DNA from: Rhodopirellula sp.
GTDB taxonomy: Bacteria; Planctomycetota; Planctomycetia; Pirellulales; Pirellulaceae
Assembly: GCA_002698965.1 (NCBI GenBank)
Contig: PAAT01000051.1
Span: forward strand, 1 to 43,147
DNA: 43,147 nt
Direction of reading: 5' to 3'
Shown: piece after piece, positions 24,278 through 32,444 of the stretch
Layout: every line of letters starts with the position of its first letter
Numbering within the stretch: position 1 is the first letter of the stretch
Translations under genes and position numbers: made by a program
Notes under the pieces: model-generated
Databases searched by the model: none
Told to the model about the DNA's origin: nothing
The model's input: only the letters and a program-made list of their open reading frames with translations

Positions 24278-26437
24278 ATGGTTCGTTTACTCAGCGGTTG
24301 CCTCATTCACCTGCTATTGCTTCTGCTGAGCACAGGTTTTGCGAATCTCAACGCAGACGAAGCTCCCCGCTGGGCTCTTAGCTACGATGCCGGGTATCGT
24401 GATGCAAACGGTGCTTATGCCGGTGGTAGTGAGATCATGCATCTGGTTGCCCATCAAGGAAAACTCTATGCTGCCAATGGATACTGGATGGATGCTCACT
24501 GGGTGATTCCACCGAATTTCCAAAAACAGTCAGCACAGGTCCTGCGGCTCGACAAGTCCGATGGTAGCTGGCAGGTCGATTTAGAGGCAGGAGCGACGAA
24601 CGGATACGACCTTCGATATATGAAGGGCAACATTCTCAAATCAGTCACATTTTCTTACGGGGCCGATGGCAAACCACTCGAGCGCCCGGTCAACTTGCTC
24701 GTCATGGCAGCCGGCGCAACTTTCGAACGCGGCGGAGCGGTATCCGCCTGGGTCCGTGATGACACCAAGGGTACCTGGGATCACTCGATCGTTCGGCACG
24801 GTGCAAACAGTGGTGGAATCCGCTGGGTTCCCAGAGACATGGAACTCTATCGCGACAAAGAAACAGGAGTCGAGCGTCTCATCCTCCTGCTAGGAAATCC
24901 CGGCGTTGTTTCCGGGGTCTATGATCCAAATATTCCAGGTAAGATCCGTTGGGAAACAGTACTTGAATATCCTTTTCCGGACATCGGTAGCGTCTCGACT
25001 CGCCCTCTTGGAATCGTACAGGCGAACAACTCACTTTTGTTCTCGGTGGACGACGCTATCCTGCGCCGGAACGACGGCATACGCCCCAGCTATACCGAAA
25101 TCGTCCGACTGGCAGATGATGTCGATACAGATGTCGGAGGTATTCGTGGACTAACCGCCATCAAAAATCCAAACGGGCCGGGACAGTCGATTCTATTCTT
25201 ATGGGCGCCGGGAGGACGATCTACCAGTCAAGTCAAACGACTGGACCCCGACGGCAGGGGGGGGTACTCCCTCCATGACGAAGAGAGCATGATGGAACTC
25301 ATGGAAAAGCATCTTGGCCGGGACGTGACTTACACCCTAGGAGCTCACAATATGATGTATCCGATTCATGATCCTCAAAGTGGCGAACTTGTACACCTCA
25401 TTGGATTCCAGGGAAACCTGGCGGGAAAAAACAATCTGCAATGGACGGGAAGCCGACTCTATGCCGGTGCACTGTATGCCATCCGCCGCGCTGATCAGAC
25501 TTATTCCATCCATGAAGTAAATAATGCCTACTCACCGGGCAAGCCCACACTCGTCTCTCCTCGTGCATTTTGCCTTTCTCCTTTCGAAGACAACGCACTT
25601 TTCATTGGTGGGCATGACTCCAGCAATCGCATCTCAGACGACATGGCCTGGATTTGCAAAGCACCTCTGGAAGTTGTACTAGGAATCAAAAAGGGGCTTG
25701 ATCTAATCGAGAAACCACTTGAATCAGAAATAGCAGAGAAGTTACAAGAAGGGCCGGTTTACGAATTAAGAATATACAAAGCCAACGAAAATCGTTTTGA
25801 TCACCTCATCACCCGCTTCCGTGAATACACAGATCGTATTTTCTCCAAATACGACATGCAATCAATAGGTTACTGGGTTCCCACTGATGGTACCGTTCGC
25901 CAAAAACGCCGGATCGTATACATCCTTAAACATCCGTCCCGTTACGCAGCTTACTCGAATTGGATCCACTTCACTAACGACCGGGAATGGCAGCGGGTTC
26001 TTGAGATGCCCACTTTCAAAGGGCTCTTAGCTGAAAAACCAACCAGCCTCTTCATGAATGAAACCGAATATTCAAATCAATTTGGCAAAGGGTTTAATGA
26101 AAAAGCGGGCATTTTAGAACTTCGCACCTACACTGCCCGAGAAGGTAAACTTAGTACTTTGAAAGACCGATTCCAGAATCATACCACGGCCTTATTCGAG
26201 AAGCATGGAATGGCGAATCTTGCCTATTGGACTGCCTTTGACGCTCCGGAAAACAAAACCACTTTGATCTATATGATCCAACATAAAAATCGTGAACAGG
26301 CCAATGCAAATTGGAAAGCTTTCCTGTCAGATCCTGACTGGCAACAAGTATCTGCCGAGTCGACCAGCGGCGGAAAGTTGCTGGCAAAACCACCAGAGAG
26401 TCTCTATCTTCGGCCGCTGGACATTTCAGTTCCCTAG
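24278..26437 (+). CDS. Secreted propeller-like protein with two C-terminal NIPSNAP domains
   Basis: The 719-residue protein starts with a Sec signal peptide (about 1-26, HLLLLLLSTGFANLNA); AAGGAAAG lies just before ATG 24278. Residues about 30-470 contain strands of a propeller-like domain (LYAANGYWMDAHWV; RLILLLGNPGVVSGVY; GIVQANNSLLFSVDDAILRR; SILFLWAPGG) with a C-terminal histidine-rich GGHDSSNRISDD. Two NIPSNAP domains follow at about 494-595 (VYELRIYKANENRFDHLITR; TNDREWQRV) and 611-712 (ILELRTYTAREGKLSTLKDR; LSDPDWQQV). Each is a ferredoxin-like alpha/beta fold. NIPSNAP pairs are common in planctomycete secreted proteins, and their role is unknown. A stand-alone gene, convergent with the sulfatase gene. 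Confidence 0.75.
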   Translation: MVRLLSGCLIHLLLLLLSTGFANLNADEAPRWALSYDAGYRDANGAYAGGSEIMHLVAHQGKLYAANGYWMDAHWVIPPNFQKQSAQVLRLDKSDGSWQVDLEAGATNGYDLRYMKGNILKSVTFSYGADGKPLERPVNLLVMAAGATFERGGAVSAWVRDDTKGTWDHSIVRHGANSGGIRWVPRDMELYRDKETGVERLILLLGNPGVVSGVYDPNIPGKIRWETVLEYPFPDIGSVSTRPLGIVQANNSLLFSVDDAILRRNDGIRPSYTEIVRLADDVDTDVGGIRGLTAIKNPNGPGQSILFLWAPGGRSTSQVKRLDPDGRGGYSLHDEESMMELMEKHLGRDVTYTLGAHNMMYPIHDPQSGELVHLIGFQGNLAGKNNLQWTGSRLYAGALYAIRRADQTYSIHEVNNAYSPGKPTLVSPRAFCLSPFEDNALFIGGHDSSNRISDDMAWICKAPLEVVLGIKKGLDLIEKPLESEIAEKLQEGPVYELRIYKANENRFDHLITRFREYTDRIFSKYDMQSIGYWVPTDGTVRQKRRIVYILKHPSRYAAYSNWIHFTNDREWQRVLEMPTFKGLLAEKPTSLFMNETEYSNQFGKGFNEKAGILELRTYTAREGKLSTLKDRFQNHTTALFEKHGMANLAYWTAFDAPENKTTLIYMIQHKNREQANANWKAFLSDPDWQQVSAESTSGGKLLAKPPESLYLRPLDISVP

Positions 26438-26445
26438 GCGACTAA

Positions 26446-26498
26446 AAGCCAGGAGTTTCAAATCTCCCGATGAGACGGGGGATATCAAATAATGGCTT
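26446..26498. terminator. Nested hairpin between convergent genes
   Basis: An outer stem AAGCCA/TGGCTT (26446-26451, 26493-26498) encloses ATCTCCCG/CGGGGGAT (26462-26469, 26476-26483; one wobble, 6-base loop). It fills the 66-base gap between two stop codons that face each other. There is no long T run on either strand, so termination in both directions is likely but not certain. Confidence 0.4.
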
Positions 26499-26503
26499 CT
26501 TGA

Positions 26504-28045
26504 TTACTGCTCAGTGGTGTAGGGACGGTATTTGGGAATCGGAACATAATTTCCTTTACCTTTTTCCCAGCGAAACATGTCACCATCGACAACCAAATCT
26601 TTGCGTGCATTTAGCTTTTCCTCCGGAGCCGCAAAGACTTTAGGCGCAACCTTTTGCAGTTCTGCTTTTAACTCCGCAAAACGCTCATCCGCAGCAAGAT
26701 TTCTCCACTCATTGGGATCCTTGCTAAGATCATACAACTCTTCTCCGTCTTCTCCATACCGGATATACCTCCAGTCTCGATTGATGACGGCATACTCTTC
26801 AGGCTTCACATAAGGAAGAAAGATACTTCGGTCACTTGCTTTCGCCGGTTCACGCAGCGTTGCTGCCAAGGAGGTCCCCTCTAGTATTTGGCGAGGTTTT
26901 GGTAATTTGCACATCTCCACCAACGTCGGGTAGATATCAATCAAACTCACCGTCACATCGGTGTCTACCCCGTGAGCCACTTGGGGGCCGGCCCAGATAA
27001 AAGGCACATTCGAAGTACGCTCCCACAATGTATGCTTCCCCCACTGCCCCTTCTCGCCAAGGTGATAGCCGTGGTCACTCCATAAAACAACAATCGTATT
27101 GTCAGCATAGGGGCTGGCGTCCAACGCATTCAAAACCCGGCCTAACATTGCATCTGCATAACTAACGCAAGCTAGGTATCCATGCATCGCATCCTGATAA
27201 GCTTTCATAGAAATAAGTCTGTCAAAGTGCAGACGCTTCCGATTTACACGCACCTTTTGTATTTTTTCCGGCAAGTCTTCTAAGTCATCCTCAAATAGAG
27301 GAGGTAACTTTATTTCTTGGGAATCATAAAGATCGAAATATTTTTGAGGACAATAGTTGGGATAGTGGGGAGCATAGAGTCCACAAGCCAGAAAGAATGG
27401 TTTCTCATGATTCTTCTGTAGCTGCTCCACTGCCCAGTTAGCTCGAATTGTATCAGCGATTTTCTCTTCTTTCGCATTATCAACGGCTCCCCACTCCAGA
27501 AATAGTCCCGCACTGAATTGCTTACCGCGGTTGTAAATACTGTTAGGAAACGGTCGAGGGACCGGAGTCTCACTACTCCAGGATTCCATCGGCCAACCTC
27601 GTTCACGCTGAATCTGATTACGCAAATAGAATTGAGTCCAACCTCTCTGGTCGATGGCCCCGGTCGGGTGGTGATACAGCTTTCCCGTACCCAGAGTCGT
27701 ATAACCTGCCTTGGCAAAACTCGTCTGGAGAGATTCTATTTCAGGCCTGGCAACAAAGTAATTCGGAGTCATGTAACAACCGGTCGTCGAAGCATACAAA
27801 CCTGAAAAAATTGCGGCGCGGCTAGGAGCACAAAACACACCAGCCGTGTGCCCATTGGTAAAACAAACACCCCGCGCGGCGAGCCGATCGAGATTGGGAG
27901 TAATCGCATTAGGCGTCGATTCCAAACAGCCAATCCAGTCGTTCATGTCATCGACTGCCAGGAACAGCACGTTTGGCCGGTCCTCAGCGCGAAGTGATGT
28001 ACAACACAGAGTCAGTACAAAAAGTAACTCCAAAACACGATTCAT
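26504..28045 (-). CDS. Secreted sulfatase (iduronate-2-sulfatase-like)
   Basis: The 513-residue protein has a Sec signal peptide (1-20, [14 protein letters not shown]) and all the main type I sulfatase marks. The N-terminal metal-binding strand is [14 protein letters not shown]. The formylglycine signature is C72-A-P-S-R76 in [15 protein letters not shown]. Others are [10 protein letters not shown], the second metal site [20 protein letters not shown], and a C-terminal subdomain with [14 protein letters not shown]. The DDMNDW start and the GKLYHH and DHGYHLGE motifs are those of the iduronate-2-sulfatase-like group. The likely substrate is a sulfated polysaccharide, exo-acting, in the periplasm or outside. 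Activity needs a formylglycine-generating enzyme, which is not in the window. Coding is on the minus strand and diverges from 28220. Confidence 0.92.
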   Translation of the reverse strand: MNRVLELLFVLTLCCTSLRAEDRPNVLFLAVDDMNDWIGCLESTPNAITPNLDRLAARGVCFTNGHTAGVFCAPSRAAIFSGLYASTTGCYMTPNYFVARPEIESLQTSFAKAGYTTLGTGKLYHHPTGAIDQRGWTQFYLRNQIQRERGWPMESWSSETPVPRPFPNSIYNRGKQFSAGLFLEWGAVDNAKEEKIADTIRANWAVEQLQKNHEKPFFLACGLYAPHYPNYCPQKYFDLYDSQEIKLPPLFEDDLEDLPEKIQKVRVNRKRLHFDRLISMKAYQDAMHGYLACVSYADAMLGRVLNALDASPYADNTIVVLWSDHGYHLGEKGQWGKHTLWERTSNVPFIWAGPQVAHGVDTDVTVSLIDIYPTLVEMCKLPKPRQILEGTSLAATLREPAKASDRSIFLPYVKPEEYAVINRDWRYIRYGEDGEELYDLSKDPNEWRNLAADERFAELKAELQKVAPKVFAAPEEKLNARKDLVVDGDMFRWEKGKGNYVPIPKYRPYTTEQ

Positions 28046-28219
28046 TTGTTAAAGCTTTCCATGAGATTTCCCCCGACTTCCAAACTCGAATATTAAACAA
28101 TGTAACACGAGTCACCCGAATCCTTAACGCACTCAGACATGGATTAGTAACACAACTTACCGAACAGGAAGTAAAATAAAGCCAAGGATTCATTTCAACG
28201 GACTAGCTAATACTGAATC

Positions 28220-29017
28220 ATGCCATTCACTCGTCTTATTATCACATTCGCATTACTCGTTGCGACGCGGGTTCATGCAATGCAACCAAATGTCACTACA
28301 GAACTTGCGGTGAAAGGCCAGTTAATCCTCGAAGACAACGGGTTCCAGGACCGCGAACGTGGAAAAGCCTTACCGTTAAGTGAACATGCCGCTGTTCGAC
28401 TGGGTGCCGGAAAGTGGGAACGCACCGGTAAAGATAACAACATTTGGCGGTCGACTCACTCACCTAGTGCCGGGCATGTACCGGTGATGGCGTATCAGGG
28501 CTTTGACGAGAAAGACCTAATCATTGAGGTGACATTTCGTTTTGGCAAGAATACGGAGCCCTGGCATCATCAGTGCTTTCGTATTGCTGCTGACCGGCGG
28601 CCGGATATTACAGGGCACGTCATCTCTGCATGGGCCAACGTCAACAATGACTTCATTGAACCCGGTTTTCTTCTTCAGCACATTCGCAAGACGCCTGAAA
28701 AACAAATCATCCAAGACCTACTACTCGACTATCAGAATCTCAAGATTGCTCCCGGCAAATGGCACACCGCCATACTGGAAATCGTGAATGATGAGGCGCT
28801 ATTTAGACTCGGCAATCATGTGGCTTACACGAAAGCCGAGCAAATCACCACTTCAAAAACACTCGTTTCATTAACCATGGGAAGTACCTGGCACGAAGTG
28901 AAAAATGTTCGCATTTGGAGAGCCGAGCTAAATCCCAAATGGGAAAGTACCAAGAACCGTTTCCTTTCCAAACGAAGAACCTTTGAAGCGATGAAGCATC
29001 ACTACAAAAATCCTTAG
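28220..29017 (+). CDS. Secreted protein of unknown function, possibly beta-sandwich
   Basis: The 265-residue product has a Sec signal peptide (1-20, ITFALLVATRVHA). The remainder is mostly beta strands with polar loops: DLIIEVTFRFGKN, HHQCFRIAADRRPDITGHVI, GKWHTAILEIVNDEALFRLG and VSLTMGSTWHEVKNVRIWRA. The order of strands (description of a small exposed sheet, then W-H-x-A-x-L-E-I and V-x-N-V-R-I-W) resembles concanavalin-like 3-keto-glycoside hydrolase (DUF1080) or LamG-type domains, but the match is loose. The C-terminus is basic (KRRTFEAMKHHYKN). It lies between two sulfatase genes and 30 bases before a cupin gene; a carbohydrate role is possible by context. Confidence 0.55.
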   Translation: MPFTRLIITFALLVATRVHAMQPNVTTELAVKGQLILEDNGFQDRERGKALPLSEHAAVRLGAGKWERTGKDNNIWRSTHSPSAGHVPVMAYQGFDEKDLIIEVTFRFGKNTEPWHHQCFRIAADRRPDITGHVISAWANVNNDFIEPGFLLQHIRKTPEKQIIQDLLLDYQNLKIAPGKWHTAILEIVNDEALFRLGNHVAYTKAEQITTSKTLVSLTMGSTWHEVKNVRIWRAELNPKWESTKNRFLSKRRTFEAMKHHYKNP

Positions 29018-29047
29018 CCTCATTAGCCGTGGAACGAATTAGATACT

Positions 29048-29407
29048 ATGCAAGTTATAGACATCACTGAGAAACTCCGTACATTTGATGAACATTGGTC
29101 TCCCAAAATAATTGCCGAGCTTAATGGTCAGCATCTTAAAGTGGTCAAACTACTTGGCGAATTTGACTGGCACTTCCATGAATACGAAGATGAATTATTC
29201 TGGGTTATAAAGGGAACACTGGTTATTCACTTTCGTGATTCATTTATCAAATTGAATTCTGGGCAAATGTGTGTGATTCCGAAAGGAGTCGAACATAAAC
29301 CGGTGGCAGAAGATGAATGTGAAGTCGTACTGTTTGAGCCAGTTGGTACACTCAACACCGGTAATCTGGAAAACAATCGTACCGTTAGCAAGCCCGAAGT
29401 GATTTAA
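29048..29407 (+). CDS. Small cupin-domain protein
   Basis: This 119-residue single-domain cupin has the first motif W-H42-F-H44-x-x-x-D-E49-L-F-W-V-I-K-G and the second motif MCVIPKGVEHKPVA with His83. These four side chains are the expected metal ligands. The protein has no signal peptide, so it is cytoplasmic. Cupins of this size are often small-molecule sensors, isomerases or dioxygenases; nothing here decides which. It is 30 bases after the secreted protein and 39 bases before the second sulfatase, so the three may be co-transcribed. ATG 29048 is the only good start. Confidence 0.85.
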   Translation: MQVIDITEKLRTFDEHWSPKIIAELNGQHLKVVKLLGEFDWHFHEYEDELFWVIKGTLVIHFRDSFIKLNSGQMCVIPKGVEHKPVAEDECEVVLFEPVGTLNTGNLENNRTVSKPEVI

Positions 29408-29446
29408 GAACCAACGTTATAATATAGAAACAGGATTAGACTTCCT

Positions 29447-30877
29447 ATGGCACGACCAGCCTTTATATTCCTTATTCTCATCGCCGCCTCGACCTCCAAG
29501 GAAGTTTTATCCGCGGACAGGCCAAACGTACTATTGATTTCGATCGATGATCTTAACGACTGGACAGGTTGCCTCGGTGGCCATCCACAGGCCAGGACTC
29601 CTAATATTGATCGTTTAGCCGATCGAGGCACTCTGTTCTCCAATGCCCATTGCCAGTCACCGGTATGTAACCCATCTCGAGCCAGTATGCAGACCGGCCG
29701 ATATCCCCACACTTCCGGAATCTACTTCCTATCTCCAGATTTAAAACAGTCACCGAAATTGCAAAACCTGGATACCCTCCCGGAACGATTTGCCAAGCAT
29801 GACTACCAAACATTAGCGGCCGGGAAGATTTTCCACCGCCAAGATCAACGATTCTTCCAAGACTATGGAGGGTCGATGGGAGGATTCGGCCCTCGCCCCG
29901 AAACTAAGATTTCACAACCGCATGGACACCCGCTTTGGGACTGGGGTGCATTTCCTGAACAGGATGAGATGATGCCTGACTATAAAATCGCTCAATGGGC
30001 CGTCGAAAAGCTAAATGCCCTTCCGGAAGATTTGAAGAAGCCCTTTTTTATGGGGGTCGGCTTCTACCGGCCTCATGTACCTATGTTCGCACCGAAGAAG
30101 TGGTTTGATCTGTTCCCCAGAGATCAAATCGAGCTACCTGTCGTTCAAGTCAAAGATCGCGCGGATCTTAGCGATTATGCGATTGCACTGACCAATGAAA
30201 AGCACGTATCACCTGAACATAGCTGGGTAGTTTCTGCTGGGCAGTGGGAACATGCCGTCCAATCTTATTTAGCCTCCGTTGCTTTTGCCGACTATTGTCT
30301 GGGAATCGTTTTAGATGCACTAGATAAATCACCACACCGAGACAATACAATCATCGTACTTTTCTCTGATCACGGATTTCACCTTGGAGAAAAACAACGC
30401 TGGGCTAAACGAACTATTTGGGAAGACGGAACACGTGTCCCCTTAATCCTTGTGGACCAAAGGTTCACCGCCGGACAAGTTACCACGAAACCGGCGGAGC
30501 TATTAGATGTATTCCCAACGCTGCTTGAACTTGCCGGGCTACCTCGCGACAATTCACAAGAAGGAGATTCGCTAGTACCTCTATTAAAAAACCCAAAAGC
30601 CAACTGGGACCATCCGGCAATCTCTTCGTTTGGAAAAGGCAACTTTGCTGTACGCTCAGAACATTTCCGGTACATACAATATCTGGATGGCTCCGAAGAG
30701 TTTTATGACCACCAGGAAGATCCTCATGAGTGGGAAAACCTAATCAACAAGCGTGCCTACGCCAAAATCATTAAGCAACACAAAGTTCATATTCCGAGGG
30801 AGCAGGAAGACATTCTCCCCGGGAATTCGACGGGGCATAATGCGTACAAAGCGGCCAGTCGATTTATCGACAACTAA
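29447..30877 (+). CDS. Secreted sulfatase (iduronate-2-sulfatase-like)
   Basis: The 476-residue protein has a Sec signal peptide (about 1-22) and metal-binding start LLISIDDLNDWTGCLGG. The formylglycine signature is C74-N-P-S-R78 in SPVCNPSRASMQTGRYP. Other motifs are TLAAGKIFHR and VLFSDHGFHLGEKQRWAKRT, with a C-terminal EFYDHQEDPHEWENL. It has the same subgroup marks as the sulfatase at 26504-28045, but many side-chain differences show it is a diverged paralogue, so the two may act on different linkages. TATAAT at 29418-29423 lies 24 bases before the start and could be a promoter element. Substrate: probably a sulfated glycan, by family. Confidence 0.92.
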   Translation: MARPAFIFLILIAASTSKEVLSADRPNVLLISIDDLNDWTGCLGGHPQARTPNIDRLADRGTLFSNAHCQSPVCNPSRASMQTGRYPHTSGIYFLSPDLKQSPKLQNLDTLPERFAKHDYQTLAAGKIFHRQDQRFFQDYGGSMGGFGPRPETKISQPHGHPLWDWGAFPEQDEMMPDYKIAQWAVEKLNALPEDLKKPFFMGVGFYRPHVPMFAPKKWFDLFPRDQIELPVVQVKDRADLSDYAIALTNEKHVSPEHSWVVSAGQWEHAVQSYLASVAFADYCLGIVLDALDKSPHRDNTIIVLFSDHGFHLGEKQRWAKRTIWEDGTRVPLILVDQRFTAGQVTTKPAELLDVFPTLLELAGLPRDNSQEGDSLVPLLKNPKANWDHPAISSFGKGNFAVRSEHFRYIQYLDGSEEFYDHQEDPHEWENLINKRAYAKIIKQHKVHIPREQEDILPGNSTGHNAYKAASRFIDN

Positions 30878-31031
30878 CAAATCCTTCAACCATTCGGAGC
30901 CAACTAAATGTGCCGAAGCATTTGAATTCTGCGAGTACGGCTCCCGCCCCTCTACTCAACAATGGAAACAACTGTTCCCGTTCCTACCTCAAGACAAATA
31001 AGACTTTAGAGAATAACGATTCCGCGCCATA

Positions 31032-32330
31032 ATGATCCACGCAAGATACACCTATCCAATACTGACTTACTGCCTTCTCAGCCTCCTTTCGGGTTCGGTC
31101 GTTGCACAAACAAACTGGGATCAATTTCGCGGACCTGAAGGAAATGGTCATATCGAAGCCCCGCATTTGCCCACAACCTGGAGTGAAGACAAGAATGTTG
31201 TCTGGAAAACGGCTATCCACGACCGTGGTTGGTCATCACCCGTTGTATGGGATGATCAAGTATGGGTAACAACGGCAAAGCTTGACGGCACCAAGTTGTA
31301 TGCTGTTTGCCTGAACAAAATGACCGGGAAGATTATCCATGACAAACACCTCTTCGATGTCGAAAACGCACAACGCATCGCAGCAGACAACAGCTATGCC
31401 ACTCCAACCTCAGTCATCGATGAAAAACACGTTTACGTGCATTATGGCACTTACGGTACCGCGTGTTTGCATCGCAAAACAGCAGAAGTCCTCTGGACAC
31501 GTCGTGATCTAAACTGCGATCACGAAGTGGGTGCCGGCCCGGCAAGTTCACCCATGTTATTCGGGGAGCTTTTCATTGTGAATGTAGATGGGCGCGATGT
31601 GCAATACGTCAGTGCCTTAAACAAGAACACGGGAAAGACCGTGTGGAAAACAACTCGTTCAGCCGATTTCACCGATGTGCCTGTGAACAAACGCAAGGCC
31701 TATAGCATGCCAAGTCTGATTCAGCATAACGGCCAACTGCAATTGGTCAGTAATGGGGCTCAGGGTTGCTATGCCTATGACCCTGAAACCGGAGATGAAC
31801 TGTGGAAAATCAAACACCATGGGTTCTCCAATGCTCCTCGCCCGGTCGCTGGTCATGGTTTATTATTCACCACCGTTGATCGGGATAACCCGCAACTGTG
31901 GGCGATCCGTCTGGGAGGCAAAGGCGATGTGAGTGACAGCCATATTGCATGGAAAGAAACGGCTGCTATGCCTCCTCGATGCTCTCCCCTGCTGGTAGAT
32001 GACCTCTTATACCTCATAAACCGTCTGGGGATCATTACCTGCCTAGAGGCAAAGTCCGGAAAACAAGTTTGGAGGAGCCGACTACCCGGCTCCTACTCAG
32101 CTTCACCTATTTATGCGAATGATCGCATTTATGTATTCAATGAAGATGCCACTGCTTTCCTACTCAAGCCCGGACGAAAATTTCAAATCACTCAGGAAAA
32201 CAGACTCGCCCAAGGTATTCTTGTGGCCACACCCGCCGTGTCAGACAGGGCTTTGTTCATCAGAACCGAGAACCACGTCTATCGTGTTGAGCGTCCTGAG
32301 ATCGATTCCCGACAACCATGCCAGCCCTAG
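31032..32330 (+). CDS. Secreted PQQ-like (BamB-type) beta-propeller protein
   Basis: The 432-residue protein has a signal peptide (about 1-25, SLLSGSVVAQ) and the motif NWDQFRGPEGNGHIEAP at the mature start. About seven blades follow, with strands such as SSPVVWDDQVWVTTAK, AVCLNKMTGKIIHD, YVSALNKNTGKTVWKT, YAYDPETGDELWKI and CLEAKSGKQVWRSR. It resembles the partial propeller at 1-1046 and is complete. It may act as a scaffold or dehydrogenase-like protein in the periplasm; binding of PQQ is not implied. The gene is 154 bases after the sulfatase and 114 bases before the DUF1592 cassette. Confidence 0.88.
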   Translation: MIHARYTYPILTYCLLSLLSGSVVAQTNWDQFRGPEGNGHIEAPHLPTTWSEDKNVVWKTAIHDRGWSSPVVWDDQVWVTTAKLDGTKLYAVCLNKMTGKIIHDKHLFDVENAQRIAADNSYATPTSVIDEKHVYVHYGTYGTACLHRKTAEVLWTRRDLNCDHEVGAGPASSPMLFGELFIVNVDGRDVQYVSALNKNTGKTVWKTTRSADFTDVPVNKRKAYSMPSLIQHNGQLQLVSNGAQGCYAYDPETGDELWKIKHHGFSNAPRPVAGHGLLFTTVDRDNPQLWAIRLGGKGDVSDSHIAWKETAAMPPRCSPLLVDDLLYLINRLGIITCLEAKSGKQVWRSRLPGSYSASPIYANDRIYVFNEDATAFLLKPGRKFQITQENRLAQGILVATPAVSDRALFIRTENHVYRVERPEIDSRQPCQP

Positions 32331-32444
32331 AAATTATTTAGGGTGAGCCTCTGAATCTGATAAAATTAAGCCTATGAACGTTCCTTTTTGCGAAGGCAAT
32401 ATCCAGCCAGATGCCGTTTTTTCAACCGGTCGGAGAAACCAATA

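Noticed and set aside
27973..28179. Plus-strand open frame whose end (ISPDFQTRILNNVTRVTRIL) looks partly protein-like
   Set aside because: Its first part is antisense to the sulfatase start and there is no start codon inside the intergenic part; likely chance, though a small remnant cannot be excluded.
30878..31001. Plus-strand frame ending EFCEYGSRPSTQQWKQLFPF and five more residues
   Set aside because: The first part is a frame-shifted copy of the sulfatase end and no start lies in the intergenic part; too short to support.
32388..32444. 19-residue upstream extension of the long DUF1592 gene
   Set aside because: It would bury the signal peptide; ATG 32445 has GGAG upstream and starts a clean signal.
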